From positions 1-64,000 of the forward strand of contig JAJYPJ010000006.1 in NCBI GenBank assembly GCA_021795435.1: DNA of 64,000 nt, given 5' to 3'. The stretch's first letter is position 1, and every line of letters starts with the position of its first letter. This DNA is from Pseudomonadota bacterium. Lineage in GTDB: Bacteria; Pseudomonadota; Gammaproteobacteria; Xanthomonadales; Rhodanobacteraceae. The notes below the pieces were generated by a model. The model was not told the DNA's origin. It made no database searches and saw only the letters and a program-made list of their open reading frames with translations. Shown piece after piece: positions 1 through 10,502 of the stretch. Position numbers and translations under genes: made by a program.

Positions 1-114
1 GGACGATCGCCGGCGGTCCGGCGGGGCGCATGTTGCGAGACAGCACGCCCGCGTGCCAAGATGCCGCCCATGGCTCCCCGGACCAACCACCCTGACGTCT
101 TCACCAGCGCCCGC

Positions 115-177
115 ATGGCTGCCGGAATGACGTCGCGTGCGCGCCGACCGCATGGCGTGCTTTGTCGGGCCGGTTAG
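115..177 (+). CDS. possible arginine leader peptide (20 codons)
   Basis: A 20-codon frame from ATG 115 to TAG 175 contains four different Arg codons (CGT, CGC, CGA, CGG), three of them at codons 8, 10 and 11. An internal ATG at 127 would give 16 residues. It lies just upstream of an intrinsic terminator (208-235) and of the arginine operon, which is where a ribosome-mediated attenuator would be. No convincing Shine-Dalgarno precedes either ATG, and Arg codons are common by chance at this GC content, so the call is tentative. Confidence 0.3.
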   Translation: MAAGMTSRARRPHGVLCRAG

Positions 178-207
178 CGCATCAGCGCAGGTGAGTTCCC
201 CCTTCCG

Positions 208-235
208 AGCCCGGCCATCATGCCGGGCTTTTTCG
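208..235 (+). terminator. intrinsic terminator or attenuator upstream of argF'
   Basis: A perfect 8-bp stem (208-215 with 222-229) with a 6-nt loop is followed directly by a T run (229-233). It lies about 70 bp before argF'. It either ends an upstream gene outside the window or attenuates the arg operon. GGCCGG at 168-173 can pair with CCGGCC at 211-216 and would exclude the terminator stem. Confidence 0.7.
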
Positions 236-302
236 TTTCCGGCGGTTCCTGGGTCACTGGCCGTCCACCATTCACCGCTTCACCCGAACCACGAGGCTCC
301 GA

Positions 303-1316
303 ATGCAGTTCCGACATTTCCTCAGCACCCAGGACTATTCCCGCGCCGAGCTGGACGAACTGCTGGTTCAGGCCGAGGCTTTCAAGCGCCAACGCCTCGG
401 ACACGAATTGCGCGGCAAATCGATCGCGCTGCTGTTCTTCAACAACTCGATGCGCACCCGGACCAGCTTCGAGCTCGGTGCCCAGCAACTGGGCGGGCAC
501 GCAGTGGTCCTCAGCCCCGGCCGGGATGCCTGGCCGATCGAATTTGAAGTGGGCAGCGTCATGGACGGGGAGGCCGAGGAACATATAGCCGAAGTCGCGC
601 GTGTCCTCAGCCGATACGTGGATCTGATTGGCGTCCGCGCATTTCCGCGGTTCCAGGACTGGACGGTCGATCGCGAGGATCGAGTGTTGCGAGGCTTTGC
701 CAGGTACGCAACCGTTCCCGTCATCAACCTGGAGACCATCCTGCATCCTTGCCAGGAATTGGCGCACGCGATGGCCATGCGCGAACGCCTGGGCGATCTG
801 CAAGGAAAGAAGTACGTCCTGACGTGGACCTACCATCCGCGGCCGCTGAACACGGCCGTGGCAAATTCGGCGCTGCTCATTGCCACGCGCATGGGCATGG
901 ACGTGACGCTTCTCTGTCCGACGCCCGACTACGTCCTTGACGAGCGTTTCATGCTCGCCGCGCAAAACAACGCCAGGGAGAACGGGGGGGCGCTCCGGAT
1001 CAGCCACGACATCGAAGCAGCCTATCGCGGTGCCCACGTGGTGTATGCGAAGAGCTGGGGTGCACTGCCCTATTTTGGGCGATGGGAGCAGGAAAAGCCG
1101 GTCCGGGACGCCCACAGGCACTTCATCGTCGATGAAGCCAAGATGGCGCTCACGGATGGAGGACTGTTCAGTCATTGCCTGCCGTTGCGGCGCAACGTCA
1201 AGGCGACCGATGGGGTCATGGATGCGCCCTACTGCTTCGCCATCGACGAGGCCGAGAACCGGCTGCATGTGCAAAAGGCCATCATGAGTTCATTGGTGGC
1301 ACAGCCTGCCGGCTGA
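303..1316 (+). CDS. argF': N-acetylornithine carbamoyltransferase
   Basis: It transfers the carbamoyl group from carbamoyl phosphate to N-acetylornithine, giving N-acetylcitrulline in the cytoplasm, the Xanthomonas-type arginine route. The 337-residue protein has the carbamoyl-phosphate motif MRTRTS (about 50-55), HPCQ (148-151) and the C-terminal HCLPLRRNVKATD block (291-303) whose Lys aligns with the carboxylated Lys302 of the Xanthomonas campestris enzyme. The stretch VMDGEAEEHIAEV is diagnostic of acetylornithine rather than ornithine transcarbamylase. The start has a GAGG Shine-Dalgarno. It is the first gene of the arg-pro operon. The argE' and NAGS-kinase genes downstream fit this substrate assignment. 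Confidence 0.95.
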   Translation: MQFRHFLSTQDYSRAELDELLVQAEAFKRQRLGHELRGKSIALLFFNNSMRTRTSFELGAQQLGGHAVVLSPGRDAWPIEFEVGSVMDGEAEEHIAEVARVLSRYVDLIGVRAFPRFQDWTVDREDRVLRGFARYATVPVINLETILHPCQELAHAMAMRERLGDLQGKKYVLTWTYHPRPLNTAVANSALLIATRMGMDVTLLCPTPDYVLDERFMLAAQNNARENGGALRISHDIEAAYRGAHVVYAKSWGALPYFGRWEQEKPVRDAHRHFIVDEAKMALTDGGLFSHCLPLRRNVKATDGVMDAPYCFAIDEAENRLHVQKAIMSSLVAQPAG

Positions 1317-1379
1317 CGCGCGCCACCGAGTCGCCATCGACCGGCGCTATTTCCGCTTTTCCGCAAAGGATCTCCAACC

Positions 1380-2573
1380 ATGAACAACGCTATCGTCCTT
1401 GCATTTTCCGGCGGCCTCGATACGAGCTTCTGCGTGCCCTGGCTCCGGGAGCGCGGATACGAGGTCCATACCGTGTTCGCGGATACGGGAGGTGTCGATG
1501 CGGATGAACGCGCAGCCATCGAAGCGCGAGCGCATGAGTTGGGCGTGAGCAGCCACGTGACGATCGATGGTGGGCCGGCCATCTGGAATGGCTTCGTCAA
1601 ACCCTTTGTGTGGTCCGGGATCGGCTATCAGGACCAGTATCCGTTGCTGGTCTCGGACCGCTACCTGATCGTTGCGGCCTGCATCGATCGCGCCGCGCAA
1701 CTCGGCGCGCGTGCCATCGCCCACGGCTGCACGGGAATGGGCAATGACCAGGTTCGCTTCGATCTGACCATCAAGGCCCTGTCGGATCTCGCGATCGTGG
1801 CGCCGATTCGCGAAATCCAGAAGGAGCATGCGCAAACCCGTGCCTGGGAACAGGCCTACCTGGAGGAGCGTGGGTTCGCGGTGCGCGCCAAGCAGAAGCA
1901 GTACACGATCAACGAGAACCTCCTGGGCGTGACCATGTCCGGCGCTGAGATCGATCGATGGGAAGCTCCGGGCAACGAGGCGCGGGGCTGGTGCGCACCG
2001 CGCGCGCAGTGGCCGTCGCAGCCGATGCGCGTGGCGCTGCGGTTCGCCGATGGCGAAGCGGTGGCCCTGGATGGCGAAGTGCTACCGGGGCATCGGCTGC
2101 TGGCCCGACTGAACCGCCTCTTTGCGGCATACGGCGTCGGGCGGGGCCTATACACGGGCGACACCACCATTGGGCTCAAGGGGCGCATCGTCTTCGAAGC
2201 CCCCGGCCTTGCGGCGCTGCTGGTCGCACACCGTGCGCTGGAAGAGGCGGTTTTGACCAAGGCGCAGAATCGCTTCAAGCCGCTGGCCGCCAAGCAGTGG
2301 GTCGAACTCGTTTATGAGGGCTTTTTCCATGATCCGCTGAAAGCCGACATCGAGGCGTTCCTTGCGCACAGCCAGCGTTGCGTCAATGGCGAGGTTGTTC
2401 TGGAGACCCAGGGTGGAAGCGTGCAGGCCGTAGCGGTGCGCTCGCCGCACGTGCTCAACGCCAAGGGCGCCACCTACGCGCAGTCGGCGGATTGGGGCGT
2501 TGCCGAAGCGGAGGGATTCATCCGGCTCTATGGCATGAGCAGCACGCTATGGGCGGAGGTGAACCGTGGCTAG
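1380..2573 (+). CDS. argG: argininosuccinate synthase
   Basis: It condenses citrulline and aspartate with ATP to argininosuccinate. The 397-residue protein begins with the ATP-pyrophosphatase loop SGGLDTS (about 10-16), typical of the family. An AAAGGA Shine-Dalgarno sits at the usual distance from ATG 1380. It lies 63 bp after argF' in the same direction and is followed by a 114-bp gap before argE' in which no convincing gene is visible. Confidence 0.96.
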   Translation: MNNAIVLAFSGGLDTSFCVPWLRERGYEVHTVFADTGGVDADERAAIEARAHELGVSSHVTIDGGPAIWNGFVKPFVWSGIGYQDQYPLLVSDRYLIVAACIDRAAQLGARAIAHGCTGMGNDQVRFDLTIKALSDLAIVAPIREIQKEHAQTRAWEQAYLEERGFAVRAKQKQYTINENLLGVTMSGAEIDRWEAPGNEARGWCAPRAQWPSQPMRVALRFADGEAVALDGEVLPGHRLLARLNRLFAAYGVGRGLYTGDTTIGLKGRIVFEAPGLAALLVAHRALEEAVLTKAQNRFKPLAAKQWVELVYEGFFHDPLKADIEAFLAHSQRCVNGEVVLETQGGSVQAVAVRSPHVLNAKGATYAQSADWGVAEAEGFIRLYGMSSTLWAEVNRG

Positions 2574-2687
2574 CATCGGGCCGGTCGTGCGCGCCCATCC
2601 ATCGTCGGTGCCGGGTGGCTCACTGCAGCCAGTGGATCAACCTTCCATCCCGCTGTTCACCGGGGTGGAGTCTGCCGAGTCGACGTG

Positions 2688-3791
2688 ATGCTCGAGGACG
2701 TTCTTCGCCATCTGGCAGCCTTGGTCGCCTTCGATACGCGCAATCCGCCACGGGCCATCGATCGCGGCGGCATTTTCACGTATTTGCAAAGCACGCTTGC
2801 CGGCTTTGACTGCACCGTGGCGGACCATGGCGCTGGCAGTGTCAGCCTGCTGGCGGTGCGGGGGAGGCCGCGGTTGCTGTTCAATGTCCATCTGGATACG
2901 GTCCCCGACTCCCCGCGATGGACTTCGGATCCATGGAAGCTGGCTGTCGGCGGAGAACGCGCGGTCGGGCTCGGAGCCTGTGATATCAAGGGTGCTGCTG
3001 CAGCGCTGGTGGTGGCGGCCCAACGGACCGAAGGCGACTGCGCACTCCTGTTCACCAGTGACGAGGAGTCGAATGACGCACGCGGCGTCCCTGCCTTTCT
3101 CCGGGCCCACCCGCCCGATCGATCGATGTTCCAGGCCGTGATCGTTGCCGAGCCGACGCGCTGCGAAGCCGTGTTGGCCCATCGCGGCATCAGTTCGCTG
3201 CAGCTGCGCTTCAGCGGCGCGGCGGGACATGCGTCGGCACCCCAGGCGGCATCCAGCAGCGCGGTTCACCAGGCCCTGCGCTGGGGCGCGCGCGCACTGG
3301 AGTGGGTCGACGCGCAGGCCCATGAGCGTTTCGCCGGTCTGACCGGCCTGCGCTTCAACGTGGGCCGCATCGAAGGCGGAATCAAGGGCAATGTCATCGC
3401 GCCAGCGTGCGAGGTCCGGTGCGGTTTCCGGGCGCTTCCTTCGATGGACAGCGACGCGATCCTTGCCGTGCTGCGGGCTTTGGCGCAACCCGCGCCGGAG
3501 CATTTCGAGGAGACCTTTCGGGGTCCACCGTTGCCGTCGGGCGGCGTCGCGGAAGCGGAGGCACGCCGATTGGCTGCCCGGGATCTGGCGGACGGCTTGG
3601 GTTTGCCCGTCGGCAATGCCGTGGACTTCTGGACCGAAGCGGCACTCTTCTCCGCAGCGGGATACACCAGCTTCGTTTTTGGCCCTGGCGATATTGCGCA
3701 GGCCCATGCCGCCGACGAGTGGGTTGCGCTCGATCAGCTTCGTCGGTACGCGGATCTCGTGTTTCGCGTGATCGATGGGGGACACGCGTGA
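2688..3791 (+). CDS. argE': N-acetylcitrulline deacetylase, M20 family
   Basis: It removes the acetyl group from acetylcitrulline to give citrulline for ArgG. The 367-residue protein has the M20 metallopeptidase layout: the DTRNPPR segment near the N-terminus, FNVHLDTVP with the first metal His-Asp pair, GACDIKG with the bridging Asp, and TSDEES with the catalytic Glu. A GTG at 2685 immediately precedes ATG 2688. The ATG gives the MLE start usual in xanthomonad homologues. Its stop overlaps the GTG start of the next gene by 4 bp, indicating translational coupling. By fold alone it could be called acetylornithine deacetylase. Context with argF' favours acetylcitrulline. Confidence 0.9.
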   Translation: MLEDVLRHLAALVAFDTRNPPRAIDRGGIFTYLQSTLAGFDCTVADHGAGSVSLLAVRGRPRLLFNVHLDTVPDSPRWTSDPWKLAVGGERAVGLGACDIKGAAAALVVAAQRTEGDCALLFTSDEESNDARGVPAFLRAHPPDRSMFQAVIVAEPTRCEAVLAHRGISSLQLRFSGAAGHASAPQAASSSAVHQALRWGARALEWVDAQAHERFAGLTGLRFNVGRIEGGIKGNVIAPACEVRCGFRALPSMDSDAILAVLRALAQPAPEHFEETFRGPPLPSGGVAEAEARRLAARDLADGLGLPVGNAVDFWTEAALFSAAGYTSFVFGPGDIAQAHAADEWVALDQLRRYADLVFRVIDGGHA

Positions 3792-5110
3792 TAGACGCCC
3801 ACAAGAATCTTCGCCAGACGATCGTCAGGCTGCTGTCCAGCATGGCCAGTGCGCGTGAGATCCAGCAGTATCTCAAGCGGTTCTCCGAGCTTGACGCCAA
3901 GCGGTTCGCCGTCGTGAAGGTGGGAGGGGCCATCCTTCGCGACGAGCTTCCCGAACTGGCGTCCTCGCTCGGATTCTTGCAGCAGGTTGGACTGACTCCC
4001 ATCGTGATCCATGGCGCAGGACCGCAACTGGACGAACAGCTCGCCGAGGCAGGCATCGAAAAGCAGACGGTGGATGGGCTTCGCGTCACCAGCCCGCGCG
4101 CCCTCGGCATCGTGCGGCGCGTGTTCCAGCAGCAGAACCTTCGTCTCGTCGAGGCGCTGCAGGCCATGGATACGCGGGCAACATCCGTGCTCTCCGGCGT
4201 GTTCAGCGCGGCGTACCTGGATCGCGCCACATGGGGCATGGTGGGTCGGGTTGAACGCGTGGACCTTTCGCCAATCGAGGCCAGCCTGCGCGCCCAGTCC
4301 ATTCCCGTGGTTGCCAGCCTGGGCGAAACGGAGGAAGGGCAGATCCTCAACGTCAACGCGGATATTGCCGCGAGCGAGCTCGTTCGCGCGCTGCAGCCCT
4401 ACAAGATCATTTTCCTCACGGGCACCGGCGGACTCCTGGATGGCGAAGGACAGATCATTGATTCGATCAATCTGTCCACGGACTATCGCCGATTGATGGA
4501 CCAGCCTTGGGTGAGTGGCGGGATGCGGTTGAAGATCCAGCAGATCGCCGACCTCCTGGAGGCGCTCCCGCTGACGTCTTCCGTGTCCATCACCCGTCCC
4601 GCGGAACTGGCCAAGGAGCTGTTCACGCACAAGGGATCCGGCACGCTCGTGCGTCGCGGCGAGAAGGTCCTTGCCTATGACCGATGGAGCGACGTCGACA
4701 CGCATCGCTTGCGTGCCCTGATCGAGTCGAGCTTTGGCCGGTCGCTGGTCCCGGACTATTTTGAGCGGACGCATCCCTGCCGCCTGTACGTCAGCGAGAA
4801 TTACCGGGCGGCCATGATCCTGACCCGGGAAGAGGGTCGCCTGACCTATCTGGACAAGTTCGCGGTGCTGGACGAGGCGCAGGGCGAGGGACTCGGCCGG
4901 GCCGTCTGGCAGGTCATGCGCGCTGAAAATCCCCGATTGTTCTGGCGGTCGCGGCATGGCAATGCCATCAATCCGTTTTACGATGCGGAGGCCGACGGCA
5001 GCTGGAAGCAGGCGCGCTGGAAGGTCTATTGGTACGGCATCGACGAGATGGCCACGGTGGAGCGCTGTGTCGATCACTGCGCGCGTCGACCGGCGACGCT
5101 GGTGGACTGA
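3788..5110 (+). CDS. argB: bifunctional N-acetylglutamate synthase-kinase
   Basis: One chain (440 residues) combines the first two arginine steps: an N-terminal N-acetylglutamate kinase domain and a C-terminal GNAT synthase domain, as in Xanthomonas NAGS-K. The kinase shows VKVGGA, the substrate loop [17 protein letters not shown] and the TGTGGLLD nucleotide segment. The linker carries the vertebrate-like KGSGTL motif. The C-terminal half holds [26 protein letters not shown] and FWRSRH. GTG 3788 was chosen because it overlaps the argE' stop by 4 bp and reproduces the family N-terminus. Feedback inhibition by arginine at the kinase domain is expected for this family but cannot be read from the sequence. 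Confidence 0.95.
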   Translation: MIDAHKNLRQTIVRLLSSMASAREIQQYLKRFSELDAKRFAVVKVGGAILRDELPELASSLGFLQQVGLTPIVIHGAGPQLDEQLAEAGIEKQTVDGLRVTSPRALGIVRRVFQQQNLRLVEALQAMDTRATSVLSGVFSAAYLDRATWGMVGRVERVDLSPIEASLRAQSIPVVASLGETEEGQILNVNADIAASELVRALQPYKIIFLTGTGGLLDGEGQIIDSINLSTDYRRLMDQPWVSGGMRLKIQQIADLLEALPLTSSVSITRPAELAKELFTHKGSGTLVRRGEKVLAYDRWSDVDTHRLRALIESSFGRSLVPDYFERTHPCRLYVSENYRAAMILTREEGRLTYLDKFAVLDEAQGEGLGRAVWQVMRAENPRLFWRSRHGNAINPFYDAEADGSWKQARWKVYWYGIDEMATVERCVDHCARRPATLVD

Positions 5111-5114
5111 CGCC

Positions 5115-5753
5115 ATGGGACCGCAGGCCATCGATCCATGGATGAGGGTGCCCGAGTTGGCGGGCAACCATGTTCGGCTCCAGCCCTTGGAGCGCGCGCA
5201 TGGACCAGGCCTTGCTGCAGCGGTTTTGGATGGCGCGCTGTGGCTTCCCTTTTACAGCAGCGTACCGGAGCCGGAATCCGTGGACGCCTACGTCGACGCT
5301 GCGTTGGCCGACCAGCGTTCGGGAAGGGCGCTTCCGTTCGTCGTGCGCGATTCGAGCGGCGCCATCGTGGGCAGCACCCGCTTCTACGAGTTGGCGCGCC
5401 AAGTGCCGCGGCTCGCGATTGGCTACACGTGGTATGCAGCGCGCGTCCAGCGCACCGCGCTCAACACGGAGGCCAAGCTGCTGCTCCTTCGCCACGCCTT
5501 CGAGACGCTTGGCTGCATTGCGGTCGAACTGCGAACCAGCTGGTTCAATGCCGCGTCTCGCGCCGCGATTGCCCGACTGGGGGCTCGGCAGGACGGCGTG
5601 CTGCGCGCACACATGCGGCACCGGGACGGCAGCGTTCGCGACACCGTCGTGTTCTCGATTCGCGATCATGAATGGCCTGCCGTCCAAACCCATTTGCGCG
5701 AAAAACTGTCGCGGGGACGTGACCATGGGCTCAAGCATGAAAAAGACGACTAG
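5115..5753 (+). CDS. GNAT-family N-acetyltransferase (RimJ/RimL-like)
   Basis: This 212-residue protein resembles the Acetyltransf_3 (RimJ/RimL) group: [11 protein letters not shown] near the N-terminus, the strand [15 protein letters not shown], and the C-terminal [18 protein letters not shown] segment that matches the group's late acetyl-CoA-binding helix. It starts 4 bp after argB and overlaps argC by 29 bp, so it is embedded in the operon. The substrate is unknown. A role in arginine synthesis is suggested only by position, and the NAGS activity is already present in the preceding gene. Confidence 0.8.
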   Translation: MGPQAIDPWMRVPELAGNHVRLQPLERAHGPGLAAAVLDGALWLPFYSSVPEPESVDAYVDAALADQRSGRALPFVVRDSSGAIVGSTRFYELARQVPRLAIGYTWYAARVQRTALNTEAKLLLLRHAFETLGCIAVELRTSWFNAASRAAIARLGARQDGVLRAHMRHRDGSVRDTVVFSIRDHEWPAVQTHLREKLSRGRDHGLKHEKDD

Positions 5754-6699
5754 CCGCCGCGTTGGCCTCATCGGCGCAAGAGGCCATACCGGCGCGGAGC
5801 TGATCCGCCTGGTGGCGGATCATCCGCGAATTGAGTTGGCGTACGTGTCCTCGCGCGAGCTGGCTGGCCAGTTGGTCGCCGACCATGTCCCGGGATTCGT
5901 CGGGGAGTTGCGCTACGAGGACCTCGATCCTGCGATCGCCGCGGCGCGCGGTGCCGACGCCGTGTTTCTGGCGTTGCCGAATGGTCACGCTGCGCGGTGG
6001 GTCGCTGCACTCGATGCGTGCGCGCCGAGGAGCATCATCGTCGACCTGAGCGCCGACCATCGCTTCAGTGATACCTGGCATTACGGTCTTCCCGAGCTGA
6101 CGCGCGCCCACGGCGCGGGGCGGACACGCATCGCGAATCCGGGTTGTTATGCGACGGCGATGCAGCTCATTCTGGCGCCATGGCTCGATCGTCTCGATGG
6201 CCTTCCCGTGTGCTTTGGGGTCTCGGGGTATTCCGGTGCCGGCACCACGCCGTCGGATCGCAACAATCCCGAGCTGCTGCGCGACAACCTGATGCCTTAC
6301 CAGCTCGCGGGCCACATGCATGAGCGCGAGGTCAGCCACCGGCTCCGCCACGCCGTGGCCTTTCTTCCCCATGTCGCGTCCCATTTCCGCGGCATCACGC
6401 TCACGGCCCATCTGCCATTGCGGGATCGGTTCCCGGACAGCGCCTCGATAGCCGCCGAGTACCGGAGTGCCTACGCCGGCGAGCCACTCGTCAAGGTGCT
6501 TGATGATGCACCGTGGGTCAGCCACATTGCCGGTCGCCACCACGTCGAGATCGGCGGTTGCACACTCGGTGGCGACGGTCGGCGCGCGGTGGTCGTGGCG
6601 ACGCTGGACAACTTGCTGAAGGGCGCTGCCACCCAGGCCATCCAGAACCTCAACCTGGCCCTGGGCCATCCCGAACTCGAGGGAATTCCGCATGGCTGA
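5725..6699 (+). CDS. argC: N-acetyl-gamma-glutamyl-phosphate reductase
   Basis: It reduces N-acetylglutamyl phosphate with NADPH to the semialdehyde. The 324-residue protein has the Rossmann loop [10 protein letters not shown] (about 14-23) and the catalytic cysteine in NPGCYATA (Cys141), with GVSGYSGAG further on. GGGGA at about 5713 precedes ATG 5725 by 7 nt, which favours this start over ATG 5737. It overlaps the GNAT gene upstream by 29 bp and argH downstream by 8 bp. Confidence 0.94.
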   Translation: MGSSMKKTTSRRVGLIGARGHTGAELIRLVADHPRIELAYVSSRELAGQLVADHVPGFVGELRYEDLDPAIAAARGADAVFLALPNGHAARWVAALDACAPRSIIVDLSADHRFSDTWHYGLPELTRAHGAGRTRIANPGCYATAMQLILAPWLDRLDGLPVCFGVSGYSGAGTTPSDRNNPELLRDNLMPYQLAGHMHEREVSHRLRHAVAFLPHVASHFRGITLTAHLPLRDRFPDSASIAAEYRSAYAGEPLVKVLDDAPWVSHIAGRHHVEIGGCTLGGDGRRAVVVATLDNLLKGAATQAIQNLNLALGHPELEGIPHG

Positions 6700-8035
6700 G
6701 CCACTTTGGCAGAAAAATGGCGTGCAAATGGACGCCCGGATCATGCGCTTCACCGCGGGCGATGACGTCTGGCTGGATCGTGCCTTCTTTTTGCACGACA
6801 TCGCGGCGAGCAAGGCGCACGTTGAGGGACTCGCGGCCATTGGGCTTCTGAAATCAGACGAATGCGAGTCCTTGCGCCGCGAACTGGACGTACTTGCGGA
6901 GGATTTCAGCCGCGGTTCCTTCGTGCTGGATGCGCAATTCGAAGACGGCCACAGCGCGATCGAGGCGCGTCTCACCGAGCGACTGGGCGATGTCGGCCGC
7001 AAGGTTCACACAGGGCGAAGCCGCAACGACCAGGTTCTCGTGGCAACGCGTCTTTGGCTCAAGGAACGACTCGTCGAGCTGGATGGCTACTGCCGGCAAG
7101 TCGCCCGGGTTTGCCTGGATCGGGCCTCGCGCGAAGCGCTGCCGATGCCCGGCTACACGCACCTTCAGCGAGCAGTCGTTTCATCGACGGCCATGTGGTT
7201 TGCTGGATTTGCCGAAGCGTTTGTCGACAATGCCGTGCGGTCGCGCGACACGCTTGCATGGATTGACGCCAATCCTCTGGGCAGCGCTGCAGGCTATGGT
7301 GTCAACCTCCCGTTGCAACGCGACCTTACGACGACGGCATTGGGATTCGGCCGATTGCAGGTGGCGGCGACCTACGCGCAGTTATCCCGGGGCAAGTTCG
7401 AGCTGGCGGCGCTTGAGGCCCTGGGATCGGCCATGCTCGATCTTCGCCGCATTGCCTGGGATCTCAGTCTCTTTACCACGGCCGAGTTCGACTTCGTGCA
7501 TCTTCCCGATGAATACACGACGGGCAGTTCGATCATGCCCAACAAGCGAAACCCGGACGTGATCGAGCTGATGCGCGCTCGCTACGCCAGCGTGGCTGCC
7601 GCGCGTTGCGAAATCGAGCAATTGCTCTCGTTGCCCTCGGGCTACCAGCGTGACTTGCAGGTCAGCAAGGGCGCGCTCTTCCATGGATTTGGACAAGGCT
7701 TGCCAGCGCTGGCGCTCCTGCCTGACCTGCTCGGACGGCTCACATGGAATGGGGCGGCGCTGCGCGCGGCCATCGAACCGGCCATGTATGCAACGGACGT
7801 GGCGATCGAGCGGGCGTTGGCTGGTGTGCCCTTTCGGGATGCCTACCGGGCTGCCGCCGAAGCCGCCGCACGGACAGGCGAGGGCCGCACGCCGGAGCAG
7901 AGCCTTTCAGCGCGGGTGTCGCCGGGCGCCGCCGGCGACCTTCGGCTGGAGGACTTGCGCGCGCGATTGGATGCGCTGGATGATGTCGCCGTTGCACACC
8001 CGGCCGGCCATGACGCGGTCCGCCCACCGCCGTGA
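6692..8035 (+). CDS. argH: argininosuccinate lyase
   Basis: It splits argininosuccinate into arginine and fumarate, the last arginine step. The 447-residue protein has the fumarase/aspartase superfamily signature [11 protein letters not shown] and the TGRSRNDQV loop near the N-terminus. It overlaps argC by 8 bp and proB by 4 bp (GTGA), so the operon runs without a break into proline synthesis. Confidence 0.95.
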   Translation: MAEPLWQKNGVQMDARIMRFTAGDDVWLDRAFFLHDIAASKAHVEGLAAIGLLKSDECESLRRELDVLAEDFSRGSFVLDAQFEDGHSAIEARLTERLGDVGRKVHTGRSRNDQVLVATRLWLKERLVELDGYCRQVARVCLDRASREALPMPGYTHLQRAVVSSTAMWFAGFAEAFVDNAVRSRDTLAWIDANPLGSAAGYGVNLPLQRDLTTTALGFGRLQVAATYAQLSRGKFELAALEALGSAMLDLRRIAWDLSLFTTAEFDFVHLPDEYTTGSSIMPNKRNPDVIELMRARYASVAAARCEIEQLLSLPSGYQRDLQVSKGALFHGFGQGLPALALLPDLLGRLTWNGAALRAAIEPAMYATDVAIERALAGVPFRDAYRAAAEAAARTGEGRTPEQSLSARVSPGAAGDLRLEDLRARLDALDDVAVAHPAGHDAVRPPP

Positions 8036-9186
8036 ACGAGCATGATTGCTTGAAGGAGTTTTCCCCGCAGCCGCTGCCGCCGTGGCGGCGCGCTGTCCTG
8101 AAAGTGGGTAGCAGCCTTCTGTCCGGCTTCGACGATGCCCCGGGCCTGGATGCTCGTCATGCGAGGGCCCTGGCGGCTTTTGTGGCGCAGATGCTTCACC
8201 AGGGACGCGAGATGGTCCTGGTTTCCTCTGGTGCCGTGGCAGCCGGTCGTGCGCGCGTGCTGGCACGCGGCAGTGGATTGTTAAGACGACAGGCGCTGGC
8301 CGCGCTGGGTCAGGCGCAGCTCACCGGCTTCTGGCAGTCCTTGCTGGCGGTGCCGGTGGCGCAGGTGCTCCTGACTCACGATGATCTGCGGGATCGCCGC
8401 CGGTACCTCAATGCACGCGCCACGTTGCGGGAGCTCATGGAGCTTCGCGTGTTGCCGGTTGTCAACGAGAACGACACGGTTGCCGTCGATGAACTCAAGG
8501 TCGGCGACAACGACAATCTTGCGGCCGCCGTGGCCGCCGTTGCCGACGCCGATATCCTGTTGATCGCCAGTGACGTTGGCGGCTTGTACAGCGCGGATCC
8601 AGGGGCGTCGATCGATGCGCGCGCGATCTCGGTCGCGGGCGAGGTCAGTCCTGAGCTTCTTGAAGCCGCGGGTGGCGCCGGTCGTATCGGGACGGGAGGC
8701 ATGCGGACCAAGCTTGAGGCAGCGGCCAAGGCAGCCAATGGCGGAATTCCCACCGCGCTCTTCTGCGGGCGAGATGCGCGGATCATGCAGGCACTGGCCG
8801 ATGGCACGCTGCATGGAACGTTGATCGCGGCACGGCCTGAGGCACTGCCGGCGCGCAAGCAATGGCTGCAGCACGCGCCAGCGATCGGCCATCTGGATAT
8901 CGATCCGGGCGCTGCCGAAGCGTTGCGCAGCCGCGGGGCATCGCTGTTGCCCGGTGGCCTGTGCGTCGTGCATGGTTCCTTCAGGCGCGGCGACCTGGTC
9001 GAGGTACGCGCTCTCGGGAAATCCCATGCACTGGCGCGCGGACTGGTCCAGTACAGCGCGGGCGAGCTGCGTCGCATTGCCGGTCGCCGCGGGCGGGAGA
9101 TCGAATCGATCCTGGGCTTCCACTTCGGCGAGGTGGTGATCCACCGCGATGATCTTGTCCTGCTCGATGGACGATCCCTGACATGA
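8032..9186 (+). CDS. proB: glutamate 5-kinase with PUA domain
   Basis: It phosphorylates glutamate, the committed step of proline synthesis. The 384-residue protein has the amino-acid-kinase core ([42 protein letters not shown] with the following KLEAA) and a C-terminal PUA domain of about 80 residues. The GTG start overlaps the argH stop in GTGA. Coupling with argH is a xanthomonad trait and places proline and arginine synthesis under one transcript. Confidence 0.94.
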   Translation: MNEHDCLKEFSPQPLPPWRRAVLKVGSSLLSGFDDAPGLDARHARALAAFVAQMLHQGREMVLVSSGAVAAGRARVLARGSGLLRRQALAALGQAQLTGFWQSLLAVPVAQVLLTHDDLRDRRRYLNARATLRELMELRVLPVVNENDTVAVDELKVGDNDNLAAAVAAVADADILLIASDVGGLYSADPGASIDARAISVAGEVSPELLEAAGGAGRIGTGGMRTKLEAAAKAANGGIPTALFCGRDARIMQALADGTLHGTLIAARPEALPARKQWLQHAPAIGHLDIDPGAAEALRSRGASLLPGGLCVVHGSFRRGDLVEVRALGKSHALARGLVQYSAGELRRIAGRRGREIESILGFHFGEVVIHRDDLVLLDGRSLT

Positions 9187-10442
9187 GCGCGTGTGACGTC
9201 GATTTGCTGGCGCGCGCGGCCAGGGCGGCGCAACCATCCGTTGCCGCGCTGGACGGTCCCGCGCGTTCGAACCTGATTCGTGCCATCGCGGCGCGCTTGC
9301 GCGCCTCGGGGCCGGACATCATCGCCGCCAATGCCGAGGATGTGGCGCGCGCGACCGACGATGGATGCGGCGCAGCGCTGCTCGACCGCCTGAATCTTGA
9401 CGGGGGGCGACTGGAAGCAATCGCCCGATCCCTCGAGCAGATTGCCGCGCAGCCCGAAGTCGTGGGCCAGGTGACGCGACGCGAGGTCCGACCCAATGGC
9501 TTGCGGGTCGAGCGGCAGCGCATTCCGCTGGGCGTGATCGCGATGATCTACGAGGCGCGACCCAACGTCACTGCCGAGGCGGCAGCGCTGTGCCTGAAGT
9601 CCGGCAATGCGGTCATCCTGCGCGGTGGCAGCGAAGCGCGGAAAAGCAATGCCGCCATTGCCGGAAGCATCGAGGCAGCGATGCGCGACGCGGGATTGCC
9701 ACCCGCCGCCGTGGGCGTCATCACCGATCCGGACCGAGAGCATGTCCTGACGCTGTTGAAGCTGGAGAATGTCGTCGATCTCGCCATCCCCCGTGGCGGC
9801 GAAGGTCTGATTCGGTTCGTCTCGGAGCACGCGCGCGTGCCGGTCATCAAGCATTACCGGGGTGTCTGCCACCTGTACGTGGATGCCTCCGCTGATCTCG
9901 ACGTGGCCCTTGCGTTGCTGCTGGACGGCAAGACGTCCCGGCCGTCGGTTTGCAATGCGATCGAGACGCTACTGGTGCATGCGGCGATAGCGCCTGCCTT
10001 CCTGCCACTGGCTCTGGCGGCGTTGCACGCCCGAGGTGTGGAGGTTCGCGGATGCAGCCGAACGCGGGACTATGCTCCTGCCGTGAAGGAAGCCACGGCG
10101 GACGATTATGCGGCCGAGTTTCTGGACCTGATCCTCGCCGTTCGCGTCGTGGCCGATCTGGATTCCGCACTGGCACACATTGAGCGCTTTGGCTCGAATC
10201 ATACGGAGGTGATTGCAACAGGTGACGAAGTTGCAGCCTCTCGCTTCGTTGCAGGGACGCATAGCGCCGCCGTCATGGTCAACGCTTCATCCCGGTTCAA
10301 TGACGGGGGCGAACTGGGCTTGGGCGCGGAAATCGGCATTTCCACGATGCGGCTGCACGCCTATGGGCCGATGGGGGCCGAGTCGCTGACGATCGAGCGA
10401 TTCGTCGTGAGCGGAAGCGGACAGGTCCGGAGCCCGCTCTGA
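9183..10442 (+). CDS. proA: gamma-glutamyl phosphate reductase
   Basis: It reduces gamma-glutamyl phosphate to glutamate semialdehyde. The 419-residue protein is an aldehyde-dehydrogenase-fold enzyme with the ProA segments [23 protein letters not shown], and the catalytic cysteine in [13 protein letters not shown]. Start ATG 9183 overlaps the proB stop by 4 bp (ATGA). It is the last gene of the arg-pro operon. The convergent thrC ends 60 bp away. Confidence 0.95.
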   Translation: MSACDVDLLARAARAAQPSVAALDGPARSNLIRAIAARLRASGPDIIAANAEDVARATDDGCGAALLDRLNLDGGRLEAIARSLEQIAAQPEVVGQVTRREVRPNGLRVERQRIPLGVIAMIYEARPNVTAEAAALCLKSGNAVILRGGSEARKSNAAIAGSIEAAMRDAGLPPAAVGVITDPDREHVLTLLKLENVVDLAIPRGGEGLIRFVSEHARVPVIKHYRGVCHLYVDASADLDVALALLLDGKTSRPSVCNAIETLLVHAAIAPAFLPLALAALHARGVEVRGCSRTRDYAPAVKEATADDYAAEFLDLILAVRVVADLDSALAHIERFGSNHTEVIATGDEVAASRFVAGTHSAAVMVNASSRFNDGGELGLGAEIGISTMRLHAYGPMGAESLTIERFVVSGSGQVRSPL

Positions 10443-10459
10443 GCCCGGGGCAGCCGGGC
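10443..10459. terminator. GC hairpin between proA and thrC
   Basis: A 6-bp inverted repeat (10443-10448 with 10454-10459) starts within the proA stop region between two convergent operons. There is no T run on either side, so it is at best a weak or factor-dependent terminator. Confidence 0.3.
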
Positions 10460-10502
10460 CAGAACCGCCCGGCGTTGGTCGCGCCGGAATCGAAGCCGTT
10501 GA

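Noticed and set aside
3407-3787. Upstream extension of the NAGS-kinase frame.
   Set aside because: It overlaps argE' in another frame and has no similarity to the kinase; the GTG at 3788 gives the family N-terminus.
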